Notes: a model not told the origin generated them from the sequence alone. A stretch of DNA of 37,897 bases from Hungateiclostridiaceae bacterium UBA1305 (GCA_002307275.1 DBTX01000032.1:32088-69984), one strand, 5' to 3'. Positions 7,025-16,286 are shown, counted from the stretch's first letter. Made by a program: numbers and translations.

Positions 7025-8335
7025 ATGATTAAAGTGATTGATATGAGGCAAGGCAGTGATTCCGGACTGTTTGCAGGACTCGTCGGAAGGAACAGGATCG
7101 GTGAAGGCGAGGTATTAAGGACTGTCGGGGACATCATTTCAAAAGTCAGGACGGAGGGCGACAGAGCTATTATTGAATATACGATGAAATTCGATAAGGT
7201 TCAGTTGGATCAAACTTCGCTTAAAGTAACAGAACAGGAAATAAACGAAGCTTACGAAAAAATCGATCCGAAGCTGCTGACAGTGATAAGGAAAGCAAAA
7301 GCCAACATTGAAGCCTTTCACAGTAAACAGAAGGAAAACTCGTGGTTTATGACCGGTGAGGACGGAATACTGCTTGGGCAGCTTTACAGGCCTCTCGAAG
7401 TGATCGGCATTTATGTTCCGGGCGGCACTGCTGTTTTGACATCGTCTGTCCTGATGAACGCACTTCCGGCAAAAGTGGCGGGTGTAGGCAGGATCATCAT
7501 GGCAACGCCTCCGCGCAGGGATGGAAGCATTGAACCAGCTGTGCTGGTGGCGGCTCAGGAGGCTGGTGTAGCTGAGATATATAAAATAGGCGGAGCCCAG
7601 GCGATTGCTGCAATGGCTTTCGGAACGGAAACCGTTCCAAAGGCGGATAAACTTTTCGGTCCGGGAAATATTTATGTGGCAACCGCAAAACGGCTGGTTT
7701 TCGGTTATTGCGACATCGATATGATCGCAGGACCGAGTGAGATCACCGTTGTGGCCGATGATTCTGCAAATCCCGTATATGTGGCTGCCGATCTGCTTTC
7801 GCAGGCGGAACATGATGTACTTGCAGCCGCTATTCTCGTGACGCCGTCAAAAAAGCTTGCCGATGAAGTAATAAAAGAAATTGAAGAACAGGTCAGACAG
7901 CTTTCACGCAGGGATATACTTGACAAGTCACTTGCCGATTATAGCGCCGTTGTTCTTGTAAATGACCTGGATGAAGCCATGGATATTGTGAACAGGATCG
8001 CACCCGAGCATTTGGAATTGTGTATTGAGGATCCGTTCAGCAGACTGGATTCCGTTAAAAATGCAGGGGCCATCTTCCTGGGACACTGGTCGCCCGAGCC
8101 TCTTGGGGATTACTTCGCAGGCCCGAACCATATATTGCCTACCGGAGGGACGGCCCGATTCTTCTCCCCGCTGAATGTTGCAGATTATGTGAAGAAATCC
8201 AGTGTGATCTCCTACACAAAGCAGGCGCTGGAAAAAGTGAGTGACGATGTTGTGTATTTTGCAAAATCCGAGGGACTTGGTGCACATGCAAACGCACTGA
8301 CAGTACGGTTTAGTCCAATGGAGACGAAGATATAG
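7025..8335 (+). CDS. hisD: Histidinol dehydrogenase
   Basis: Catalyses the last two steps, L-histidinol to histidinal to L-histidine, with two NAD+. The 436 residues match the family length. Zinc ligands expected from the E. coli enzyme are present: Q260, H263, D362 and H421. The catalytic pair E328-H329 lies in APEHLEL. The NAD-binding region shows YVPGG and the conserved GPGNIYV and AGPSEI. The start is ATG 7025 after GGGAGG. A 123-bp spacer separates it from hisG, but no promoter or terminator is visible in it, so it is probably cotranscribed. Confidence 0.97.
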   Translation: MIKVIDMRQGSDSGLFAGLVGRNRIGEGEVLRTVGDIISKVRTEGDRAIIEYTMKFDKVQLDQTSLKVTEQEINEAYEKIDPKLLTVIRKAKANIEAFHSKQKENSWFMTGEDGILLGQLYRPLEVIGIYVPGGTAVLTSSVLMNALPAKVAGVGRIIMATPPRRDGSIEPAVLVAAQEAGVAEIYKIGGAQAIAAMAFGTETVPKADKLFGPGNIYVATAKRLVFGYCDIDMIAGPSEITVVADDSANPVYVAADLLSQAEHDVLAAAILVTPSKKLADEVIKEIEEQVRQLSRRDILDKSLADYSAVVLVNDLDEAMDIVNRIAPEHLELCIEDPFSRLDSVKNAGAIFLGHWSPEPLGDYFAGPNHILPTGGTARFFSPLNVADYVKKSSVISYTKQALEKVSDDVVYFAKSEGLGAHANALTVRFSPMETKI

Positions 8336-8363
8336 AGAAACAGAATTAAAGGAGTCAATTCGT

Positions 8364-9419
8364 ATGAACAGATACTGGAGCAAGCTGGCTCAGGGCTTGG
8401 AACCTTATGTACCGGGAGAACAACCAAGAGATAGAAAATATATAAAACTGAACACGAATGAAAACCCGTATGGCCCATCTCCTAAGGTTCTCGAGGCGAT
8501 CAGGAATGCGACGGACGATAGTCTCAAGCTGTATCCGGATCCGACCTGCGATATGCTGATCACAGCAGCAGCCGAAAGCTATGGGGTCGGCAGGAAGCAG
8601 ATATTCGCGGGCAATGGCTCGGATGAGGTGCTGGCATTTGCTTTTATGGCCTTTTTCGATCCGGGCAGGACCATTGTATTTCCGAACATAACCTATTCGT
8701 TCTACCCGGTCTATGCCTCCCTGTTTCAGCTTGACTATGTCACAACACCCCTCGACAGTGAGTTCAACATACCCTCTGAACAATTACTTCAAAACAGCGG
8801 CGGGATCATTATTGCCAATCCCAATGCACCAACAGGCAAAGCCTTGTCCATGTCAGCAATCCGTAATGTGCTTGAAGGCAATCCGGATACGGTGGTGATC
8901 GTTGACGAAGCGTATATTGATTATGGAGGGGAATCGGTGGTAAAGCTCATTGACCAATATCCGAACCTTCTGGTAGTTCAAACGTTTTCAAAATCACGTT
9001 CGCTTGCAGGTATGAGGATCGGTCTGGCATTTGGGGACAGTCAATTGATCGCCGCACTCGAAAGTGTTAAAAATTCCTTCAACTCCTATACGCTGGATCG
9101 GCTTGCCATTATAGCCGGAACCGCGGCCCTGAGGGATGCCGGATATTATGAAGGAATTACTGCGAAGGTCGTGGCCACAAGGGAGAAATTCGTGCGCGAC
9201 CTTCGCAGCAGAAACTTTACAGTTGCGGATTCTGCAGCAAATTTCATTTTTGTTTCACATTCCGATGTCAGCGCTGAAAAGATCTTCAATGAACTGAGGG
9301 CGCGAGGTATTCTTGTCCGGTATTTCAACAAACCGGTCATAAACAATCACCTGCGCATCAGCATTGGCACGGATGCTGAAATGGCAGCCGTGATCAGGGC
9401 GCTGGATCAGATTCTATAA
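8364..9419 (+). CDS. hisC: Histidinol-phosphate aminotransferase
   Basis: PLP-dependent fold-type I enzyme that converts imidazole-acetol phosphate to histidinol phosphate with glutamate. Its 351 residues match the HisC family. The Schiff-base lysine is K210 in TFSKSRSLAGMRIG. The PLP ring contacts D181 (DEAYIDY) and N153 (NPNAPTG) and the phosphate-binding GNGSDE (84-89) are present. The conserved N-terminal LNTNENPYGPSP is typical. The ATG start follows AAAGGAGTC. It is 28 nt behind hisD. Confidence 0.95.
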   Translation: MNRYWSKLAQGLEPYVPGEQPRDRKYIKLNTNENPYGPSPKVLEAIRNATDDSLKLYPDPTCDMLITAAAESYGVGRKQIFAGNGSDEVLAFAFMAFFDPGRTIVFPNITYSFYPVYASLFQLDYVTTPLDSEFNIPSEQLLQNSGGIIIANPNAPTGKALSMSAIRNVLEGNPDTVVIVDEAYIDYGGESVVKLIDQYPNLLVVQTFSKSRSLAGMRIGLAFGDSQLIAALESVKNSFNSYTLDRLAIIAGTAALRDAGYYEGITAKVVATREKFVRDLRSRNFTVADSAANFIFVSHSDVSAEKIFNELRARGILVRYFNKPVINNHLRISIGTDAEMAAVIRALDQIL

Positions 9420-9544
9420 AGCGAAACAATAGATTTGGATACCATGAACAACTGAGAATTATATGGATTTATATGGGTTACTTTTGTTATAATAGGTGAC
9501 GGGACGCTGAAGCTTTTTGAAAATGGTTATTTGGAGGTGCAGGA

Positions 9545-10132
9545 ATGTGCAGAAGAGCCGAACTGGATAGAAAAACCGCAGAGACTGATATTTCAATGAA
9601 GCTGGACATTGATGGGGCCGGAAATTCTGTAATAAATACGGGTGTTGGGTTTCTGGACCATATGCTCACACTGTTCTCAAAGCATGGCCTGTTTGACCTT
9701 GAAGTCAAGGCCTGCGGCGATTTACAGGTGGATGCCCATCACACGGTTGAGGATATCGGGATCGTACTGGGACGGGCTATGAAGGAAGCAGCCGGTGATA
9801 AAAAGTCGATCAGGAGATACGGAACATCGACGGTCCCCATGGATGAAGCGCTTGCAATCGTTTCACTGGACTTCGGTGGAAGGCCTTATCTGGTATGCAA
9901 CGCGACCTACACGAATGAACGCGTAGGCGATATGGACACCGAACTGGTTGAGGAATTCTTCAGAGCAGTTTCGACAAATGCAGGTATGAGCATACATATA
10001 AATGTTATGTATGGAAGCAATAACCACCATATCGTGGAAGCCGTGTTCAAAGCCTTTGGCCGGGCGCTGGACGAGGCGACCCGGACGGATGAACGGATTG
10101 AGGGCGTCATGTCCACCAAGGGAGTCATTTGA
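9545..10132 (+). CDS. hisB: Imidazoleglycerol-phosphate dehydratase
   Basis: Dehydrates imidazoleglycerol phosphate to imidazoleacetol phosphate. The 195 residues match the monofunctional HisB and there is no fused phosphatase. Metal-binding histidine motifs are visible: GFLDHM near 38-43, DAHHTVEDIG near 61-70, and NNHHIVEA near 158-165. The start is ATG 9545 after GGAGGTG. The 125-bp gap upstream contains TATAAT at 9488 but no matching -35. The 12-mer CGCTGAAGCTTT (9505-9516) recurs in the next gap at 10146-10157, with no assigned role. Confidence 0.96.
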   Translation: MCRRAELDRKTAETDISMKLDIDGAGNSVINTGVGFLDHMLTLFSKHGLFDLEVKACGDLQVDAHHTVEDIGIVLGRAMKEAAGDKKSIRRYGTSTVPMDEALAIVSLDFGGRPYLVCNATYTNERVGDMDTELVEEFFRAVSTNAGMSIHINVMYGSNNHHIVEAVFKAFGRALDEATRTDERIEGVMSTKGVI

Positions 10133-10224
10133 TTGTAAAAACCGGCGCTGAAGCTTTATATGTTGCCTTTGCCGCTGTTGTAATATCGGGTCTCTTTTAT
10201 AAATATCGAAAGGATGAGTAAGGT

Positions 10225-11109
10225 ATGCTTATTAATGACACAAGTTTCATCGATATGCCCTTGTTTATAAAAGGCAAGGTAAGAAATGTCTACGATCTCG
10301 GAGAACAACTGCTTGTTGTTGTAACGGATAGAATATCAGCCTTCGACGTCGTTTTCCCGAATCTGATCCCCAACAAAGGGAAGGTCCTCAACAGCATTTC
10401 GGAATTCTGGTTTGACTACACTTCGAATATTATCGGGAATCATATGATTACGACCGATGTCAGTAAATACCCGAACGGCTTGTCTAAGTATGTGGATGAA
10501 CTGCAAGGCAGGTCCATGCTGGTTCACAAGATAAAAATGGCTGATGCGGAATGTATTGTACGAGGCTATCTTGACGGCTCCGGTCTGAAGGAATACAACA
10601 CAACCGGCGGCATTTGCGGAATAAAGCTGCCTGCAGGCCTGCGACAGGGCGACAAACTGCCTGAACCGATATTTACTCCATCTACAAAGGTTCAAGGCGG
10701 CCATGACGAGAATGTCACGTTCGAAGTTCTTGCAGATTTAATCGGATCGGAGTTAGCCACAAGCCTGAGGGATGCAAGTCTGGCACTATATAAGGCAGCC
10801 TGCCTCCACGCGGAAAGCAAGGGGATCCTGCTTGCAGACACGAAGTTTGAATTTGGCATGCTGGATGGAAAGCTGGTTCTGGCTGACGAAGCTTTCACAC
10901 CCGATTCCTCAAGATTCTGGGAAATATCCGAATACAAGCCGGGCGGGCCGCAGAAGAGTTTTGACAAGCAGCCGCTGCGGGATTATCTGGAGGCAATAAA
11001 GTGGAATAAGCAACCGCCGGCGCCGGAACTGCCGGAACTGGTGCAAAAGAGTACTGAAGCCAGATATATTGAAGCGTATGAAAGAATAACTGGTAAAAGG
11101 CTGGTATAA
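10225..11109 (+). CDS. purC: SAICAR synthase (phosphoribosylaminoimidazole-succinocarboxamide synthase)
   Basis: Purine pathway enzyme that joins CAIR and aspartate with ATP to form SAICAR. The 294 residues place it in the longer (yeast Ade1-like) class rather than the roughly 235-residue class. Motifs are KGKVRNVYDLG near 17-27, DRISAFDV near 36-43, ECIVRGYLDGS near 110-120, and DTKFEFG and DEAFTPDSSR in the C-terminal half. Its position inside the his operon is notable. The HisH/HisF reaction releases AICAR, the compound that SAICAR becomes after ADSL cleavage. It lies 92 nt after hisB and 3 nt before hisH. The start ATG follows AAAGGATGAG. Confidence 0.95.
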   Translation: MLINDTSFIDMPLFIKGKVRNVYDLGEQLLVVVTDRISAFDVVFPNLIPNKGKVLNSISEFWFDYTSNIIGNHMITTDVSKYPNGLSKYVDELQGRSMLVHKIKMADAECIVRGYLDGSGLKEYNTTGGICGIKLPAGLRQGDKLPEPIFTPSTKVQGGHDENVTFEVLADLIGSELATSLRDASLALYKAACLHAESKGILLADTKFEFGMLDGKLVLADEAFTPDSSRFWEISEYKPGGPQKSFDKQPLRDYLEAIKWNKQPPAPELPELVQKSTEARYIEAYERITGKRLV

Positions 11110-11112
11110 AAA

Positions 11113-11724
11113 TTGATAGCGATAATTGATTATGGTGTAGGAAATCTTAGGAGTGTTGAAAAGGCACTGCAGTTCATAGGCCTCAATGCCATAATAACTT
11201 CCGACGTCACAGCGGTCAGACGGGCGGATGCTGTGGTGCTGCCAGGCGTGGGTGCATATTCGGACGCTATGGGAAGCCTTGAAAAATATGGCATGGTGGA
11301 CATCGTCAAAGAGACTGTGAAGCAGAATAAGCCTTTTCTGGGGATATGCCTTGGAATGCAGCTGCTTTTTGATTACAGCGAGGAAGGCGGAAGCCGGGTG
11401 AACGGTCTCGGCTTGTTTGGCGGAGCAATACGGGGACTGCCGCAGAATATGGGACTGAAGGTTCCTCATATGGGCTGGAATTCCTTAAAAGTAAGTGACA
11501 GCCCATTATTTGCCGGCCTTCCTGAAAATCCGTATGTTTACTTTGTGCATTCCTTTTACCTGGATGCAAAGGATAAGACGCTGGTTGCTGCGACATGCGA
11601 GTATGGTGTTTCCATTGATGCGGCCATCGGCTGCGGAAGAGTGTTTGCTACACAGTTCCACCCGGAAAAAAGCGGTGAGACAGGTCTGATGATTTTAAAA
11701 AACTGGGCGGCACAAATTGGATAA
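11113..11724 (+). CDS. hisH: Imidazole glycerol phosphate synthase, glutaminase subunit
   Basis: Class I glutamine amidotransferase of 203 residues that supplies ammonia to HisF. The catalytic triad is visible: C79 in GICLGMQ, and H183 and E185 in FHPEKSG. The N-terminal IIDYGVGNL is diagnostic for HisH. The start is TTG 11113, only 3 nt after the purC stop and with a weak ribosome binding site (AAAAGG), which suggests translational coupling to purC. Confidence 0.96.
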   Translation: MIAIIDYGVGNLRSVEKALQFIGLNAIITSDVTAVRRADAVVLPGVGAYSDAMGSLEKYGMVDIVKETVKQNKPFLGICLGMQLLFDYSEEGGSRVNGLGLFGGAIRGLPQNMGLKVPHMGWNSLKVSDSPLFAGLPENPYVYFVHSFYLDAKDKTLVAATCEYGVSIDAAIGCGRVFATQFHPEKSGETGLMILKNWAAQIG

Positions 11725-11786
11725 TACAGAAATAGATAATATAGTTTGATAGCATTAAATTAATTATATTATAGGAGTGGTTTAAG

Positions 11787-12503
11787 ATGATCATTTATCC
11801 CGCGATAGATATTAAGGATGGCAGATGTGTAAGGCTGGTACAGGGCAAGTTCAACGACGTGACCGTATATTCCGACCATCCGGTGGAAATGGCTATGAAG
11901 TTCGAGCAATTGGGTGCCGAATACCTGCATGTAGTTGATCTGGACGGAGCAAGGCTTGGCGAACCGCAAAACATTGCCGCGATAAGCGAGATGGCCGTGA
12001 AGGTCGGGATACCGCTGCAGCTGGGCGGGGGCATACGTTCGATCGAAATGATTGAGATCATTCTTTGCAAGGGCATCCAAAGGGTTATTCTGGGAACTTC
12101 GGCAGTCAAGGATCCCGAACTGGTCAAAAAGGCGGTCAAGGCTTTTGGCAACAGTCTTGCAGTAGGGATCGACGCTAAAGATGGAATGGTTGCCATTGAA
12201 GGATGGGCAAAGACAAGCGAGTTCACAGCAATCGGCTTCGCCAAAAAAATGGAGGAGCTTGGAGCTAAGACAATTATATATACCGACATTTCACGTGACG
12301 GAATGTTGAAAGGGCCGAACCTTAAGGCAATGGAGGACATGGTAAAGGCGGTCGCAATCGATGTGATCGCATCCGGAGGCGTTACAAACATACAGGATAT
12401 CAGGAACCTGAAGGAAATCGGTGTGTCCGGCGCCATAGTCGGCAAAGCCCTGTATACGGGCGATATTGATCTCAAGGAAGCAATTGCGGTAGCGAAGGAG
12501 TAA
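11787..12503 (+). CDS. hisA: ProFAR isomerase
   Basis: A (beta/alpha)8 barrel of 238 residues that performs the Amadori rearrangement of ProFAR to PRFAR. The two catalytic aspartates are D8 (PAIDIKDG) and D129 (GIDAKDG). Phosphate-binding motifs are LGGGIR (79-84) and SGGV near 194. The start ATG follows AGGAGTGG. A 62-bp AT-rich gap separates it from hisH; the distance to hisF is only 3 nt. Confidence 0.96.
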   Translation: MIIYPAIDIKDGRCVRLVQGKFNDVTVYSDHPVEMAMKFEQLGAEYLHVVDLDGARLGEPQNIAAISEMAVKVGIPLQLGGGIRSIEMIEIILCKGIQRVILGTSAVKDPELVKKAVKAFGNSLAVGIDAKDGMVAIEGWAKTSEFTAIGFAKKMEELGAKTIIYTDISRDGMLKGPNLKAMEDMVKAVAIDVIASGGVTNIQDIRNLKEIGVSGAIVGKALYTGDIDLKEAIAVAKE

Positions 12504-12506
12504 GAG

Positions 12507-13268
12507 ATGCATACCAAGAGGATAATTCCCTGTCTGGACGTTCATAACGGCAGGGTCGTCAAGGGAGTTAATTTTGTAAATATCAGAGACGCAGGTGATC
12601 CGGTGGAGGTAGCGGCCATATATGACAAAGCTGGCGCTGATGAACTGACCTTCCTGGATATAACCGCGTCGTCGGATGCCAGGGGCATCATGCTTGATGT
12701 GGTAAGGCGCGTGGCCGAACAGGTTTTTATTCCGTTCACAGTTGGAGGCGGTATCCGGACAGCTGAGGATTTCAGAGAAATTCTCAAAGCCGGCGCCGAT
12801 AAGATATCAGTGAATTCGGCAGCATTGAAAAGACCTGAGCTTATCTCGGAGGCGGCAATCAAATTCGGAAGCCAGTGTGTCGTCGTTGCGATCGATGCCA
12901 AAAGGCGTGAGGACGGCAGCGGCTGGGAAGTATATCTCAACGGCGGACGTGTGAATACAGGCAGGGATGCCGTTGAGTGGGCAATTGAGGCCGAAAGGCT
13001 TGGCGCAGGTGAAATACTGCTGACGAGCATGGATTGCGACGGAACAAAGAACGGTTATGACATACCGCTTACCAGATCTGTTTCCGAAAGTGTCAATATT
13101 CCTGTGATCGCTTCGGGCGGCGCCGGTACGATGGAGCATTTCTACGAAGCGCTTACCGATGGGAAGGCGGATGCTGTGCTTGCAGCTTCCCTTTTTCATT
13201 TCCGGGAAATGGAGATCCGCAATCTGAAAGCCTATCTAAATCGAAAAGGAATTGAGATGAGGTTATAA
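12507..13268 (+). CDS. hisF: Imidazole glycerol phosphate synthase, cyclase subunit
   Basis: The 253-residue barrel uses ammonia from HisH and PRFAR to make imidazoleglycerol phosphate and AICAR. Catalytic D11 (PCLDVHNGRVVKG) and D130 (VVAIDAKR) are in place, as are the phosphate-binding GGGIR (80-84) and SGGAG. Length matches the family. It is tightly packed between hisA (3 nt) and hisIE (1 nt), as in many his operons. Confidence 0.97.
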   Translation: MHTKRIIPCLDVHNGRVVKGVNFVNIRDAGDPVEVAAIYDKAGADELTFLDITASSDARGIMLDVVRRVAEQVFIPFTVGGGIRTAEDFREILKAGADKISVNSAALKRPELISEAAIKFGSQCVVVAIDAKRREDGSGWEVYLNGGRVNTGRDAVEWAIEAERLGAGEILLTSMDCDGTKNGYDIPLTRSVSESVNIPVIASGGAGTMEHFYEALTDGKADAVLAASLFHFREMEIRNLKAYLNRKGIEMRL

Positions 13269-13269
13269 A

Positions 13270-14073
13270 ATGGCAAACCTTCTTGAAATGGTGAAATTCA
13301 ACGCAGACGGGCTTGTACCGGCTGTGACCCAGGACATCAGGACGGATGAAGTGCTGATGCTCGCCTATATGAACGAGGAATCCCTCCGAAAGACGATCGA
13401 GACCGGAAAAGTGCATTACTACAGCAGGAGCAGGCAGAAACTGTGGCTGAAGGGCGAAACCTCCGGCCATTTCCAGCAGGTTCGTTCCATCAGCATCGAC
13501 TGTGACGGGGATACGCTGCTGCTAAAAGTTGAACAGACCGGAGCTGCCTGTCATACCGGACATCGTTCCTGCTTTTTTACAAGGCTGGATGCGGAAGAAT
13601 TAAAGGACGGTACTGCCAGGGATGATTCAGCGATAACAGGAACACCGACGGCTGAGCAGCGGGAAGACGACAAACAGACGGATGGTTATGAGCAGGCGGA
13701 AGGCGGCAAGGATGCCGGCAGTCAGGCTAAAGGTGACCGGACAGAGTGCAGCCAGGCAGCAGAAGACAGTCAGGCAGCAGAAGACAGCCAGGCGGGTTCC
13801 GAAGTGCTTGGAGATGTATTCAGCGTTATTTCCGACCGAAGGGTTAATCCGAAGGAAGGCTCCTACACAAACTATCTTTTTGGAAAAGGACTCGATAAAA
13901 TACTGAAAAAGATCGGTGAAGAGGCCTGCGAGGTCGTCATCGCCTCCAAAAATGGCTCGGAAGTCGAAATAAAGGCGGAAATAGCTGATCTCATGTATCA
14001 TATCATGGTGCTTCTTGCCGAAAGAGGAATGACACTGGAGGATGTTTACGGAGAGCTTAGGAAAAGGGAGTGA
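13270..14073 (+). CDS. hisIE: Bifunctional PR-AMP cyclohydrolase / PR-ATP pyrophosphohydrolase with long linker
   Basis: A 267-residue fusion for the second and third steps. HisI covers about residues 1-108, with the Zn/Mg site CDGD (78-81) and C94, H98 and C101 (TGAACHTGHRSCF). HisE covers about 178-267, with SYTNYLFGKGLDKILKK, GEEACE and AEIADLMYH typical of the MazG-like pyrophosphohydrolase. In between lies a 65-residue Gln/Ala/Glu/Asp/Ser-rich segment (about 110-176) with no family counterpart; most HisIE fusions of about 200-230 residues lack it. The linker contains a tandem 18-nt repeat at 13753-13788 (QAAEDS twice). It is the last gene of the operon; no clear terminator follows before groES. 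Confidence 0.95.
   Translation: MANLLEMVKFNADGLVPAVTQDIRTDEVLMLAYMNEESLRKTIETGKVHYYSRSRQKLWLKGETSGHFQQVRSISIDCDGDTLLLKVEQTGAACHTGHRSCFFTRLDAEELKDGTARDDSAITGTPTAEQREDDKQTDGYEQAEGGKDAGSQAKGDRTECSQAAEDSQAAEDSQAGSEVLGDVFSVISDRRVNPKEGSYTNYLFGKGLDKILKKIGEEACEVVIASKNGSEVEIKAEIADLMYHIMVLLAERGMTLEDVYGELRKRE
13753..13788 (+). repeat. Two tandem 18-nt repeats inside the HisIE linker
   Basis: CAGGCAGCAGAAGACAGT (13753-13770) is followed by the same unit with a final C (13771-13788), and a third unit starts with CAGGCG. It encodes QAAEDS repeated in frame and looks like recent slippage. Confidence 0.85.
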
Positions 14074-14185
14074 ACAACTGTATCTCTTTTTCACACTGGA
14101 TTTGAAAAACAATGGAATTGAGCAATAATGGCAGATAATTGGCGCTAACAAGCCTTAAACGGTACAATTTAGCAAAAATGCATAT

Positions 14186-14218
14186 TTGATTTGAAAATGG
14201 TTAGTATATTATATTATT
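14186..14218 (+). promoter_or_regulatory. Probable groESL promoter
   Basis: TTGATT (14186) or TTGAAA (14191) is followed by an AT-rich block with TATATT/TATTAT words up to 14218, immediately upstream of CIRCE. The exact -10 cannot be fixed by eye. Confidence 0.5.
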
Positions 14219-14225
14219 AGTATGA

Positions 14226-14252
14226 TTAGCACTCAACACAAGTGAGTGCTAA
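14226..14252. promoter_or_regulatory. CIRCE operator (HrcA site)
   Basis: TTAGCACTC-N9-GAGTGCTAA is a perfect match to the CIRCE consensus, located 33 bp upstream of groES. HrcA represses groESL here and releases on heat shock (established for Firmicutes). Confidence 0.98.
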
Positions 14253-14285
14253 CAAAATGCAAAATTATTGTAGGAGGTTTACTTT

Positions 14286-14573
14286 ATGAAAATAAAGCCT
14301 TTAGGTGAAAGAGTAGTAATCAAGATGCTTGAAAGTGAAGAAACAACCAAGAGCGGCATCGTTCTTCCGGGGACAGCCAAGGAAAAGCCACAAGTGGCTG
14401 AAATCATTGCCGCAGGTCCTGGCGGGTACGATGAAAAAGGCAAGGAAATCAAGATGGAAGTCAAGGTAGGCGATAAAGTGCTGATCAGCAAATATGCCGG
14501 CACGGAAGTCAAGATTGATGGGAATGAATATACTATTTTGAAGCAGAGCGACATACTCGCAATCGTTGAATAA
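14286..14573 (+). CDS. groES: Co-chaperonin GroES
   Basis: The 95-residue Hsp10 lid of the chaperonin. The N-terminal KPLGERVVIK is typical. The flexible GroEL-binding loop lies at about residues 16-35, with SGIVLPG at its tip, and the C-terminal YTILKQSDILAIVE is canonical. The ATG start follows AGGAGG. It is directly downstream of CIRCE and 34 nt ahead of groEL in one operon. Confidence 0.98.
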   Translation: MKIKPLGERVVIKMLESEETTKSGIVLPGTAKEKPQVAEIIAAGPGGYDEKGKEIKMEVKVGDKVLISKYAGTEVKIDGNEYTILKQSDILAIVE

Positions 14574-14607
14574 AGAAACAATCAGAATATAAGGAGGTTT
14601 GAATCAT

Positions 14608-16242
14608 ATGGCAAAGGAAATCAAATTCGGAGAAGAAGCCAGGCGTGCGCTTGAAAGCGGCGTGAACCAGCTGGCTGATGCAGTCAAGATCACTCTTGGA
14701 CCAAAAGGAAGAAATGTTGTCCTTGATAAGAAATTCGGTTCACCGCTGATCACAAACGACGGTGTTACCATAGCAAAAGAAATCGAACTGGAAGACAAGT
14801 TCGAGAACATGGGCGCACAGCTTGTCAAGGAAGTTGCTACCAAGACCAATGACGTAGCAGGCGACGGTACTACTACCGCAACGCTGCTCGCACAGGCGAT
14901 CATCAGGGAAGGCCTCAAGAACGTTGCAGCAGGCGCAAACCCGATGATCCTTAAGAAAGGCATTGCAAAGGCTGTTGAAGTTGCTGTCGAGGCAATCAAA
15001 GACGGCAGTCGGAAGATCAAGGGCAAGGAAGATATCACAAGAGTGGCTTCCATTTCTGCTAACGATGAAGAAATAGGCAAGCTGATCGCAGATGCAATGG
15101 AGAAGGTCACCAACGACGGTGTTATTACTGTTGAAGAGTCCAAGACCATGGGCACGAGTCTTGAAGTAGTTGAAGGCATGCAGTTTGACAGAGGTTATGT
15201 TTCTGCATACATGGTAACTGACACTGAGAAGATGGAAGCCGTTCTTGACGATCCTTACATCCTCATTACAGATAAGAAAATCAGCAGTATCCAGGATCTT
15301 CTTCCTCTTCTTGAGCAGATTGTACAGGCTGGCAAGAAGCTGGTCATCATCGCTGAGGATATTGAAGGCGAAGCTCTCACTACGCTTATCGTCAACAAAC
15401 TCCGTGGAACCTTCAACTGTGTAGCAGTCAAAGCTCCCGGCTTTGGCGACAGAAGAAAAGCCATGCTGCAGGATCTCGCTATCCTGACCGGCGGCGAAGT
15501 CATTTCCGATGAACTCGGTCTTGACCTGAAGGAAACCAAGATTGCTCAGCTTGGAAAAGCAAGGCAGATCAAGGTTCAGAAGGAAAATACCATCATTGTT
15601 GACGGTGCTGGTTTACAAGAAGATATTAAGAAGAGAATCGCAGCCATCAAGGCTCAGATTGAAGAAACTACTTCCGATTTCGATAAGGAAAAGCTCCAGG
15701 AGAGGCTTGCAAAGCTTTCCGGCGGCGTAGCTGTCATCCAGGTTGGAGCAGCAACCGAAACTGAAATGAAGGAAAAGAAACTCCGTATAGAAGATGCTCT
15801 TGCAGCAACGAAAGCTGCTGTCGAGGAAGGCATCGTAGCTGGCGGCGGAACTGCGTACATCAATGCGATCCCGAAGGTTGTAAAACTTCTTGAAACGTCT
15901 CATGGCGATGAGAAGACAGGCGTTCAGATCATTATTAAGTCCCTTGAAGAACCCATCAGACAGATTGCTACCAATGCAGGTCTTGAAGGGTCCGTTATTG
16001 TTGACAAGGTCAAGAGCAGCAAACCCGGTATCGGTTTTGATTGCCTGAAGGAAGAGTATCTCGACATGATCGAAGCCGGTATCGTTGATCCTGCCAAGGT
16101 CACAAGGTCTGCTCTGCAGAATGCTGCTTCCGTAGCAGCAATGGTACTTACAACCGAAAGCGTAGTTGCCGACAAACCCGAGAAGGATGCTCCAATGCCG
16201 GGCGGCGGCGGAATGCCGGGCGGAATGGGCGGAATGTACTAA
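14608..16242 (+). CDS. groEL: Chaperonin GroEL
   Basis: A 544-residue Hsp60, full family length. Nucleotide-binding GPKGR (31-35) and GDGTTT (85-90) are present, and the C-terminal tail ends in GGM repeats (MPGGGGMPGGMGGMY). The start is ATG 14608, 9 nt after AAGGAGGT; an upstream in-frame start at 14599 lies too close to that site. Expression is shared with groES and controlled through CIRCE. Codon choice is strongly biased, as expected for a highly expressed gene. Confidence 0.98.
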   Translation: MAKEIKFGEEARRALESGVNQLADAVKITLGPKGRNVVLDKKFGSPLITNDGVTIAKEIELEDKFENMGAQLVKEVATKTNDVAGDGTTTATLLAQAIIREGLKNVAAGANPMILKKGIAKAVEVAVEAIKDGSRKIKGKEDITRVASISANDEEIGKLIADAMEKVTNDGVITVEESKTMGTSLEVVEGMQFDRGYVSAYMVTDTEKMEAVLDDPYILITDKKISSIQDLLPLLEQIVQAGKKLVIIAEDIEGEALTTLIVNKLRGTFNCVAVKAPGFGDRRKAMLQDLAILTGGEVISDELGLDLKETKIAQLGKARQIKVQKENTIIVDGAGLQEDIKKRIAAIKAQIEETTSDFDKEKLQERLAKLSGGVAVIQVGAATETEMKEKKLRIEDALAATKAAVEEGIVAGGGTAYINAIPKVVKLLETSHGDEKTGVQIIIKSLEEPIRQIATNAGLEGSVIVDKVKSSKPGIGFDCLKEEYLDMIEAGIVDPAKVTRSALQNAASVAAMVLTTESVVADKPEKDAPMPGGGGMPGGMGGMY

Positions 16243-16286
16243 GATAAGGGCCAATCAATAAAAGAATGAAGGGGAAACCCTTAATG

